Source: Lepas anatifera (Eukaryota > Arthropoda > Thecostraca > Lepadidae). Taken from it: 64,000 bases of DNA. The notes below the pieces were generated by a model. The model was not told the DNA's origin and did no database searches. It worked only from the letters and a program-made list of their open reading frames with translations. Both the position numbers and the translations under genes were made by a program. Positions 10,322-20,689 of the stretch are shown piece by piece (position 1 is the first letter of the stretch; each line of letters begins with the position of its first letter). Location of the stretch: NCBI GenBank assembly GCA_034440635.1, contig JAOTON010001570.1:768010-832009 (forward strand), in the 5' to 3' direction.

Positions 10322-11452
10322 TCCAGCTGGTGGTACTACGATTCGAGGGCAACCCGGGGCGACACTTTGCTCCTCGGAATGGGAAGTGAATTTTCAGACG
10401 AGGGCATGGAGCTATGGGCGTTTCAAAGAGTGCAGGAGAGAGCATTTGGGAGGCAAATTTTTCCAAAGGTATAACAACGTCGTATTCAATTTTATGTTAA
10501 TGTTGACAACCGATAATCGTCCTAACTGCAGGTGAGCTCCACCGGCGAGGTGGACATTCTCGTGATGTTCGTTTAAGGAAACAACATACCTTAGGTTATT
10601 GCCAATCCATTATTATTTTCCTACTGGGAGTGTCGGCTTCTTCTGCGATAGTGTACAGCCTTTGGGCTTGTCCTATTTTCAGCAAACGCACTGCATATAT
10701 TTGCGGTTCAAGGCGATGCTGGTTGATTTGGCACCTTTCAAACGCTGTAGCTCCTGCAGCGTCGCGTAGTATCACCCCACGCTCTCATTGATGCACTTTG
10801 CAAGTGTTTGACAGTATCGATGAACTTTGACATGTTGTGACAGCGTTTACCCGTTGCTTTTGATTGACTGGAGAAACCTTGATATTTGATTGGCTGTATT
10901 TTAGCCTGGAAATGCATTAGAGTGGGCGGAATGGGGGCGTAGCCACTACAGCTGGCACGAGAGTTTAAACGGGTGTGCCGTTTGTTTGTCCCTATACAAG
11001 CCTAGCGGATTCTAGCATGCTCGCGCAAGTGTCTGGTTAATCTCGCTGTAACACGCCACGCGATGAACCCGAAGTCAGATATACGAACTGTCCAACAGCT
11101 CAATAGTAACGGATCGGGAAGCATACCCGTTTTCAGACGAATTTCTCAGGTTGCCAGTTACCTTGGGCTCCATACTTTTCAAAGACGGCTTGCGTCGTCC
11201 GCGCTATTTTCGACCGGGTCGTGGGTGGGTGGGGGGGGGGGGCGACTGCACCACCTGGCCAGCCAGGTGAAACATCATAAAAGACACCCCTGGGTCGAAC
11301 TATCCGAGGAATGCTGAGGCAGTGCTGACATGGAGTGGGTGTATATCGCTCTGGGATGGCGTGGAATGCTGTCATGATGATATCGGTTGTACGGTATGGT
11401 TTTCCCATCTCTTTTTTTTTTCTCTCTCTGATGTTATCCGGCTCGCTGATTC

Positions 11453-12693
11453 TTTAGGTGGATCCAGGATTTTGATTGGAGGGGGCACTTCGATCACAAC
11501 GCGCCATTTGTTTCTTTCATCTGTGGGCTATCAGAAGGATGCCAAATTACAGCGCGGTGGTGGGGCCGATACTTGCATCCATGCGACGTTTAACACGCAC
11601 CCTGCTGGGGGTCCCTGGCATGACGCGCCCCGCTGGGGGGCGTTTTTCGCCCCCTCTATCTCATTTCACACGAAAGCTAAAGGAAAATTACGGGCGGCGT
11701 TCGAAAGCTCTTGACAAGACGAGGAGATTTTATATGTATAATTTTTATGTCAGGTAAATATTGAGGTCAGCATAGGCCAAAGAAGGTTCCATAGACTTAC
11801 AACAGAGCAGTGTACGTTTCTCTCTCTAGATATGCCCTCAGGGGAGCTAGAGCAAATATTTATGCATCATTTGATTCCTCTCATCGTGGCGAATCGAATG
11901 ATGTATAATATAACCTTGCTAGGCCGAATAGTGAAAATGACCTGACCTCGAGCTAGGTCAGGGTCATAGAGTGACCTGGTATGGACATGTTGCATATCAA
12001 TCGACTCCTTGTGACAATATAAGCATAATTAAAGCAAACTGGGAGCTTTATCTCAATTCAGTGAGAAGTTATTGGCAAAACAATCACTCTATGCTCCCGT
12101 GACCTGACATGACCTTTGAGAGGTTAGATGCTCAAAAACTCAACTTTATGGTCAAGATCGTGGTAAGAATAGACGGTTTGGGGGTTTTCAGCTTTATCTA
12201 TCCAGTATTTACTGAAAACAAGCCCATTCTATTTTTCACCATATACTTAAAATGGGGTTGACCAAAAAATTGACCCCACCTTCGGTCAATAATATCAAAA
12301 TTCCGAGATAGCAGATTTTTAGACCCTAATGACCTTATCATATTGTGGAAGTTTCAAACTGATCGGTTCGCTGATGTCCCCTGTGCGCCGCTTCAAACAC
12401 GTGATTTTAGTTTTTGAGGTCGGGTCACCTGACCTTGAATAGCTCCTTGACTTGACATGATCTTAACTAAAAAATTTGGTCAAATGTGTAAAATTGATCA
12501 AGGATAAGGTACTGTAAGTTTCATTGTTCTGCGTGTGTTCGTTTTTGCGTTATCTGGGGAAAACCATGAGGGGGGGGCGAATTCCCCCCAGCGGGGCGCG
12601 TGTTAAGGTGGGATGCACGGGCGGTTTTAGGCTTGTGTTTGGGAGTAGATGAGGAGAGGACACATGCCCCATGGGCCCCTGGATCCGCCTATT
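11453..12693. mobile_element. hAT-like MITE interrupted by a TTAA element
   Basis: The left part (11453-11589) begins TTTAGGTGGATCCAGG and the right part (12607-12693) ends CCCCTGGATCCGCCTAT. The two halves add up to about 225 bp, close to the 250-bp size of the copy at 45804. The flanking octamers GCTGATTC and GTTGGCTC are only a partial match (5 of 8). The interruption is TTAA copy C. Confidence 0.7.
11590..12606. mobile_element. TTAA element copy C inside a hAT-like MITE
   Basis: TTAA at 11590-11593 and 12603-12606. The ends are CACGCACCCTGCTGGGGG and, on the other strand, CACGCGCCCCGCTGGGGG. The interior again is rich in TGACCT/AGGTCA (for example near 11940, 12100 and 12420-12460). There is no ORF of note. 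Confidence 0.82.
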
Positions 12694-13154
12694 GTTGGCT
12701 CAGTTGGGATTTTAAGGCACAGTCGTCAGCGTCTGTCACAATGTTAAAATGTAAAACAAAATAGATAGACAACAAGGGGAAAATGACTGGCTCATAAACG
12801 CCCAGGGCTTTCAAGCTCGTTGCGAAAAAAATAGAAGCCGATGGTCTTTAACTAGAAAAGATAAGATGGATTAAATTTAGAGATCCATACTGGACGCAAT
12901 ATATTCATAGAAACTGAAGTGTTAAACCCAATAGGTATGTACACATACACAAGACGGTTTGCATTTGTTCAACCCGGGAGGGATATGGGATTGGAAAGGG
13001 CAACCACCGCATTTGCTGTTGTTTCTAACTTGAAAATACTACGACTCTTAAGCTGTGCTGCAATGTGGGTGTAGATTAGACCACACAGCAGCTACTACCT
13101 CCGGCTCTCTCTCTCTCTCGTTGGCCGGTCATGCATGCACGGCCTGGCCGTCTC
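12694..13154. other. Unremarkable stretch before the minisatellite
   Basis: No coding exon, RNA gene or element end seen. A short CT run at 13108-13119 precedes the array. Confidence 0.4.
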
Positions 13155-14935
13155 GTCCGCTGGTGGTCTCGTCCACGACTGGTCCGTCCGCTGGTGGTCT
13201 CGTCCACGACTGGCCCTTCCGCTGGTGGTCTCGTCCACGACTGGTCCGTCCGCTGGTGGTCTCGTCCACGACTGGTCCGTCCGCTGGTGGTCTCGTCCAC
13301 GACTGGTCCGTCCGCTGGTGGTATCGTCCACGACTGGTCCGTCCGCTGGTGGTCTCGTCCACGACTGGCCCGTCCGCTGGTGGTCTCATCCACGACTGGC
13401 CCGTCCGCTGGTGGTCTCGTCCACGACTGGCCTGTCCGCTGGTGGTCTCATCCACAACTGGCCTGTCCGCTGGTGGTCTCATCCACGACTGGCCCGTCCG
13501 CTGGTGGTCTCGTCCACGACTGGTCCGTCCGCTGGTGGTCTCGTCCACGACTGGCCCGTCCGCTGGTGGTCTCGTCCACGACTGGTCCGTCCGCTGGTGG
13601 TCTCGTCCACGACTGGTCCGTCCGCTGGTGGTCTCGTCCACGACTGGCCCGTCCGCTGGTGGTCTCGTCCACGACTGGCCCGTCCGCTGGTGGTCTCGTC
13701 CACGACTGGTCCGTCCGCTGGTGGTCTCGTCCATGACTGGCTCGTCCGCTGGTGGTCTCGTCCACGACTGGCTCGTCCGCTGGTGGTCTCGTCCACGACT
13801 GGTGGTCTCGTCCACGACTGGTGGTCTCATTCACGACTGGTCCGTCCGCTGGTGGTCTCGTCCACGAGTGACCTGTCCGCTGGTGGTCTCGTCCACGACT
13901 GGCCTGTCCGCTGGTGGTCTCATCCACGACTGGTCCATCCGCTGGTGGTCTCGTCCACGACTGGTCCGTCCGCTGGTGGTCTCGTCCACGACTGGTCCGT
14001 CCGCTGGTGGTCTCGTCCACGACTGGCCCGTCCGCTGGTGGTCTCGTCCACGACTGGCCCGTCCGCTGGTGGTCTCGTCCACGACTGGTCCGTCCGCTGG
14101 TGGTCTCGTCCACGACTGGCCCGTCCGCTGGTGGTCTCGTCCACGACTGGTGGTCTCATCCACGACTGGTCCGTCCGCTGGTGGTCTCGTCCACGACTGG
14201 CCCGTCCGCTGGTGGTCTCGTCCACGACTGGTCCGTCCGCTGGTGGTCTCGTCCACGACTGGCCCGTCCGCTGGTGGTCTCGTCCACGACTGGCCCGTCC
14301 GCTGGTGGTCTCGTCCACGACTGGTCCGTCCGCTGGTGGTCTCGTCCACGACTGGCCCGTCCGCTGGTGGTCTCGTCCACGACTGGCCCGTCCGCTGGTG
14401 GTCTCGTCCACGACTGGTCCGTCCGCTGGTGGTCTCGTCCACGACTGGCTCGTCCGCTGGTGGTCTCGTCCACGACTGGTGGTCTCATCCACGACTGGCC
14501 CGTCCGCTGGTGGTCTCGTCCACGACTGGCCCGTCCGCTGGTGGTCTCGTCCATGACTGGCCCGTCCGCTGGTGGTCTCGTCCACGACTGGCCCGTCCGC
14601 TGGTGGTCTCGTCCACGACTGGTCCGTCCGCTGGTGGTCTCGTCCACGACTGGTGGTCTCATCCACGACTGGTTCGTCCGCTGGTGGTCTCGTCCACGAC
14701 TGGCCCGTCCGCTGGTGGTCTCGTCCACGACTGGTCCGTCCGCTGGTGGTCTCGTCCACGACTGACCTGTCCGCTGGTGGTCTCGTCCACGACTGGCCCG
14801 TCCGCTGGTGGTCTCGTCCACGACTGGCCCGTCCGCTGGTGGTCTCGTCCACGACTGGCCCGTCCGCTGGTGGTCTCGTCCACGACTGGTCCGTCCGCTG
14901 GTGGTCTCGTCCACAACTGGTCCGTCCGCTGGTGT
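13155..14935 (+). repeat. 31-bp minisatellite, about 57 units
   Basis: The unit is CTGGTCCGTCCG + CTGGTGGTCTCG + TCCACGA (12+12+7 bases). It repeats head to tail with period 31 for about 1.78 kb with few substitutions (TCC/CCC, CGT/CAT). Several units are 19 bp, lacking one of the two similar 12-mers (for example near 13800, 13820, 14150, 14480 and 14655). Because 31 is not a multiple of 3 and no frame of the unit carries a stop, long ORFs of hundreds of codons open on both strands. These are treated as a by-product, not a gene. Confidence 0.95.
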
Positions 14936-16876
14936 GCGCCAGCCATCGCTGTCAGCTTTCATCTGCGCCTATGGGCTGCCGCCGTCACTTCGAAAAACCG
15001 ACAGGTTACTCTCCCTTTACTGTGGTTGTTCCGTCTTTCACCGTGTTCTGCCGGTTTGTATCGAACCTTGCAACCGGGCTTCAGGTGGTGGATTTACCAG
15101 CAAGGCTGGCTTCGACACTGCGCTTGAGAATCCTCGACAACCCCGCCGCCAGAAGTCTGTGCTGTTCTCTGGGTCTGTGACTGGGTCTGTGATGGATCCG
15201 GGATCTCCATAAGATAAGGATCCTGGATCTCGATAAGCGCGCGGGGGATGAAGCCTTAGGCGATGGCTTATAGCACACGGGGATGCCTTTCCTAAGGCGC
15301 GCCTATCCGACACCAATTTTTGGTGCGTTTTTTCTGGTAGGTGCCTCAAAGTTCTTACCGGGAAGTAGTGGGGCGACTTTGGGTAAATGTCCTCTTTAAC
15401 GAAATCCTGCATTCCTCCCTGCCTTGGCTTCATAAGAATTGTTCCTGAGCTCGTTCAATGTCATACCAAAGGAGCAAATTCAAAACTGTGTCGGTAAACC
15501 AGCCCAACTCGAGGATCGCACGAGGCCGGTGTGGTTCTTATGCACAGCCAAAGGTGTACTGGCCTGGCACTTAGATCCCAGGCTTTGGAATAGTGTTTAA
15601 AATCTTAGACTTTTGTCGAAACTGTCCAGACTGGGGCGGCACCGAGGACAATGGCATTAATCGGCAAGGAAACGGGAGTAAAAATCGGGGTGGCAGGAAT
15701 GAAAGGCCAGCGGAGCTTTCGCACCGGAGGTGTTCAGACCAAGAATGCAATTTAAAAATCGGGATTGGGGTGTCTTGCTCCCCGCGAACGTATAGAAAAC
15801 GACAAACCTGACTACAGATCAGAAATGAAAATGACCCAGCGCCTACGGCGTCGGGGGAGCAGTTCATCTCACCGCTGGACGTGGGCAGCCAACCAGGTGG
15901 GGGAGGGGGATGGACGGCTGCCCACTGGATCTGCTCTTGATGTAAATTATACATACCTATACTGCACATATTTGGTATTTCACAGACGTTTGCCTGTCCA
16001 TTTTGGGCGCCCAGGGCTTGAGAGTGGGATGGCGACCTTTCTCTCGCTTCAACGGTCTTGAGGGCGGAGGTGTGGCCGTTCTACGGGCTTGAGAGCGGGT
16101 GGAAGGTGGTTCTTCGGGCTTGAGGGTAGGAAAGATACAGGGGTGTGGATTTGCAAACATCACTGGGGGTGCCCAAAGTTGAGGAAGGAAAATTTTAACA
16201 ACCACCATATGAAATCATCCCGGGTGCCATAACAGCCCCAAAGAGATTTAAGTTTAGTCCTGGACGGTACCGCTCATTAAAATCCACGCAACAACCCACT
16301 ACTGCTTTATTTAGAGGCCGTTCAGCTACCGTTTGCACTGACTTGTGCCGTGCTACAAATATTACACAATTTGATTGCAAGCATTTTGAACATACTAAAT
16401 AAACCAGCTGTTAAAACTGTCGCCGCTCGAAATAATTTGATTAACGTGGCTTGATGTTTCGTTTTGTCCTCTCCCATCCTCGTATCAAAATTTTAGTACG
16501 CTGTATTGCTTCGATCAGTACGGAAATTTTGGCCTGAAAATCAACATCTACCAACAAAGAATTTCTTTCGCAAGGATTCTCCATTTCAATGCTTGACACT
16601 ACTCGTGAAGTCACCCACTGCCTCGATTCCACCAAATTAGGTATAATGCGAATGCTGAGAGTTGAGCGTCTTGATCTAACAACGGTAAATACCTTTCACA
16701 AATAATGTTAATAACAAAAATAACTAACTAGGAACGGCGGCCTCACCCGAGAGATTAATAGTGGAGTATTATAGCATACAAACTGGTCTTTATAACCCTA
16801 AAGATAGAAGGTCGGATAATCACGGTTGAGCGGCCGTACACAGTGGCTTCTGGCTGCCTGGAGGCCGAGTGGCGGC
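14936..16876. other. Stretch with no supported gene; small GGGCTTGAG tandem repeat at 16014-16140
   Basis: The motif G(G/T)CTTGAG(A/G)G recurs at 16014, 16054, 16085 and 16116 (spacing 40, 31, 31), a degenerate four-unit repeat. The minus strand at 15571-15969 is open for 132 codons but resembles no family I know. Confidence 0.4.
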
Positions 16877-17085
16877 AGCATAATAATAAGGATAATTATT
16901 GGGGCTTATCGACGCACCAACTGCCAGGGTCATATGGCGTCGCCAACTCTTTCCCTGTTGGAAGGGTTTCTCGGGAGCCAGCTTGATCCTTGTTCAGGGA
17001 AGCCGCCGGGCCTTGAACCCGGGCCGGCTGCGTGGAAGCCAGCTGCGCTGACCGCTCCAACACCGCGCCCCCAGGCGGCGGCTTC
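16877..17085 (-). mobile_element. tRNA-derived SINE
   Basis: On the minus strand a tRNA-like head (GGTGTTGGAGCGGTCAGCGC, with a box B-like GGGTTCAAGGCCCGG) is followed by the body AGTTGGCGACGCCATATGAC and CCTGGCAGTTGGTGCGTCGA, ending in TAAGCCCCAATAATTATCC. The same body occurs at 26812-26990 and 41019-41185 (+), which marks it as a dispersed family. It is non-coding and would be moved by a LINE. Confidence 0.72.
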
Positions 17086-19580
17086 GAAAGGATTTGGTTA
17101 CTGGTAGGGGAATGGCGTATTCTAAAGAAATCAGTGATGCTCATGCCATTAAAATATACATATTTGTTAGTTAATTCCCCCGGGCATCTTGTGCTTTGCT
17201 TTAGACCCTCCTTGTTTACACGATCAGAACTACTTATCTCTCCGCCTTAAATTGTCATTTTGGCATTTTAAACTTCTAGTGTTGCATACGCATGAAATGT
17301 CAGATAGGCGTGTGTGTCATATACACCGTGAGTGTTGTATTACAAATAAGTGTGTCAATTTTAAGAAGTCTTGAAAAGCTGGATCATCTACCCTGATACC
17401 GAAAAATACCATGGATTCGAAATTGGTGCCTGCAATTTTGTCCGCCAAGCATCCTCATATACCGGACTCATTTCATGAACTCGCACCCATGTTTTTCTAG
17501 TGTTATCTGCACTGCACATTGCACAAACGCCTAACCTATATCTACCCACGTGCACAGAATGTCTCCTACATCGGCTTCCCTCCCTCAGCTGACACCAGGC
17601 ACAACGACCAAATTTTTTCAACACCACACAGGTAGGCATTACAATTCGCCCGCGACTCCTCCCCACCGAGTTGAACTTGGCGTCAGCGACGTACAGCGTG
17701 ACCTCTGTGACCTCTGTGCCTGCAGGCAATCGCGGCTGCCGGTGGATGGCGGCCGCTGATTGGTGGAGGCGCGTTTACTTGTATAGCGAGAAATTTAGCG
17801 GAAATTTATCCATGAAAATGATAGAGCTTTAGACCATGAGCCAAGAGATGTATAACCATTATGCTTTTCAAACATTTCTAGCCATACCTTGCTCTCTATT
17901 GGCTTGATTATTTGCCACACCATCCGAGGCTGCTCTTCGGTACAGGCGAGACGGCGGCAGTCAGCACATGCTGGCCGGCGGCCGAGTTCGCTGAAGTCGG
18001 GAGCATCGCGATGGGTTTCTGCTGAGTGGAGAGGATTGGGGTCCAGTCCCAAGGTAATTGTGGGAAGTAGGAGAGAGACGTTCATGAATCTAAAACTTAA
18101 CTGTCGGCGAGTTATAGAGAGTGAGGACTAATAGGGAGCAATGCCGAAGTACAACCATATAATATACCAGAAGAGGGAAACACATGCTACCTTGCTCCGT
18201 GTTGGATGGTGAAAAGGTACAAAATACGGGACTCGAAACGTCATCGATATTTTTCGTCCATTACGTCTGTGACTTTCTGTTGTTTGATAAAATATTAAGT
18301 TGTAGGCCAGATGCAGAATGCCACTATAGCGCTGTGAAACAGGTATTTGTTGATAATGTACTCTATTTACGCACTATATAAGGACTTTGCTTCACCTTTT
18401 GGTGCCGGTGCCCAAATCACCATTGGGGGGTACCCAGCACATCATTGGGGGTGCCCAAGATCCTCAAGGAGATAGAAACCCACAGCCTTGGAAAGATCCC
18501 GTTTCATCACCCCTGCATCCAGCGTTGCAGCAATATGCACATGCGCAATATTGAGGTTGCAAAATGGTAGTTTGAACCCCTAGTTATTGCAATTGATGGT
18601 TGTTTTCTCACGCGGTGATTCCAGAGACCCTGACGTCTAAACAATTCCCGGCTGGTATTTACAGCTCCAGTCCAATGAATCTTCATGTCGTTCATGCTGC
18701 TCCCATGAAGCCTTCAATACCAATGCTCGTCGCCTAGTCATATTGGGGTCAACTGTGCGTGATGCCCAGCAGATTCCGTGGTTATTTCCCTAAACCTCAG
18801 TTCCCTGCTGGCGTCTCTTGCTAGTGGCTCTCACTTCAAGGCCAGATGGATAATCCAGGTATGATCTGCGACTCGTGTTCACTATTTCGTTGGCGCTACT
18901 TGAATCGGTACCTACATACCAGCAGGTGCCCCCTTGTTGCTAGCGGATTTTCACCTGAAATACATTAATTATGAGTGGTTGGGTGCACGCTCCTAAGCCC
19001 TGAACGATAAATTGTACCTATGAAGCGCTCTGAAGCACCAAACTTCAAATAAGCTTGCTCATTGCTCGACTGACAATTCTTTGTCATTGTGACAAATTGC
19101 TAGTTTAAGACACTCTTCAAAATATGTAATGTAGAAACAAATAATCTCTAGAGAACCTGTTAAACCCGCGTTTATTTTAAACGGACCAAATGTGATTTTC
19201 TCATTCTGATGTCAAAAGCTGAAAAGATGAAAGTGCCTGAAATGCTGTTGGACACTCTTAATTATGTTTTACTCTCACACTCCGCGATACACATTCAGGG
19301 AAGAGAGCCAGATTTGGTTGGTTGAAGCGACGAGTCGTGCAGTATGAAAAACGCCCATACTTGCCACTTGGGTATTAATACTCTGCTGCGGGCTTCAAGC
19401 CATTCAGGTATCTAATGGAAGGATATTTCAAGATTGTGAATAATTATTGTGCCAAAGAAATATTAAGTTTTGTTTGGCCTCCTCACCTTCTTCGCAACAA
19501 CTTAAAAAAAGCACTAAAACAAACACTTATTGCATGAAAATTCGATAATATTTCGTTCTTGGAACGTCCTCAGATCGTTA
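17086..19580. other. Intergenic stretch with no supported gene
   Basis: Short ORFs only, none recognisable. GGGGGTACCCAGCAC/GGGGGTGCCCAAGATCC at about 18424-18463 resembles worn MITE interior sequence. Confidence 0.4.
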
Positions 19581-19716
19581 TTGGGAATAAACGATGTTGT
19601 TTCTACTTCTACTTCTACCGTATATTGACCACAATCATCGAGTTGATTATTTTGTCAATTGAAGTGCTGTAGCTCGTGTCTCGCAAAGCCAAAAAAACAA
19701 ACAATAATCACACAAG

Positions 19717-20686
19717 AGTTACAAGAGAGAAATCAAAGAATCACGATCCAAAGATTCTTCTGGCAGTAGATTCCAGTCCCTGATGGTCTTTGGAAGGAAT
19801 GAGTGCAGACGGTAATCGGTCCTGCACTGCGGCATGACAAACTGCTGGTGGTGCCCTCGTCTTGCCCGCTCAGGGAGCGGTGTTAGCTTTTCTCTTAGCT
19901 CATCTGCTTCTACGTTGCCATTGGCGATCTTTCGAAGCATTGTTAGGCGTGCCGCCTTCCGTCGCTGCTCAAGCAGTGGCCATTTGAGCTGACTTAGCAT
20001 GACCGAGACACTAGAGGTGCGTTTGTAGTCCCTCATCACGAACCGCGCAGCTCTGCGTTGAATTGCTTCGATTCTGTTGATATCATTTTGATGATGAGGA
20101 TCCCACACGGAGCTAGCATATTCCAAGCAAGGGCGCACATATGCTTTGTAGGCGGTTTCCTTTACCTTTCGTAGGAAGGTAAAGGAAACCGCCTCCTTTA
20201 CCTCCTCAGGAAACCTAATGTCTTGTTAGCTTTTGAACAAACATTCTCGATGTGCAGTTTCCAGGTCAGGTCCTTGCTGAGTGTGACGCCCAGGTACTTG
20301 ACGTAGCTGACTGTTTCTAGATTGTGCCCATGTAAGACATATTGGTACTGCATTGGTTCTCTGCTGCGGGTGATTGGAAGTGAGGTACATTTCTTCGGAT
20401 GAAACTGCATATCCCACTTCTCCTCCCAGCGAGCAAGCTTGTCCAAGTCTTTTTGTAGGCTGAGCTGGTCTGCAGTGTTGGAAACTACGTTGTAGGCTGC
20501 AGTATCATCAGCAAACAACCGCGTGCGTGCTGCTAGGGTGTCCGGAAGGTCATTTATGTTTCGAAGTTTTGAGGAGGCCAAACAAAACTTAACCACATCA
20601 CATTCAATCAGTGCTGAGACAATTATTGTGCCAAAATGCCTGTCAGGATTGTGGATAAATGCACTCCGCTGACCTCCAAAATGCAA
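19717..20686 (-). pseudogene. Non-LTR retrotransposon reverse transcriptase fragment (CR1/Jockey-like), broken
   Basis: The minus strand encodes the C-terminal half of a LINE reverse transcriptase. From about 20565 it reads INDLPDTLAARTRLFADDTA (the FADD catalytic motif), WEEKWDMQFHPKKC, YVKYLGVTLSKDLTW, then GFLRR ending at 20198. In another frame it continues with RPCLEYASSVWDPHHQNDIN, RRAARFVMRDY and LPKTIRDWNLLPEE, ending at a stop near 19717. The upstream GxPQGS region is absent and replaced by unrelated sequence, so the copy is 5'-truncated. The two halves are separated by a 43-bp foldback that shifts the frame. It cannot make an active enzyme. Confidence 0.85.
20151..20193. repeat. Perfect 18-bp inverted repeat (foldback) inside the LINE fragment
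   Basis: GGCGGTTTCCTTTACCTT at 20151-20168 is followed after 7 bases by its exact complement at 20176-20193. The flanks CCTTTACCT occur again right after it, so the second arm looks like an inverted copy of the first made in place. Confidence 0.9.
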
Positions 20687-20689
20687 AAC

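Noticed and set aside
13155..14935. CRISPR-like array
   Set aside because: Units are contiguous without unique spacers, in an animal genome.
13055..15127. 690-codon ORF and several other long ORFs on both strands in the minisatellite
   Set aside because: They are all translations of the same 31-bp unit in different frames; there is no non-repeat domain, and flanking codons are arbitrary.
15571..15969. 132-codon minus-strand ORF as a gene
   Set aside because: No recognisable domain, biased Pro/Ser composition, and no splice or start context.
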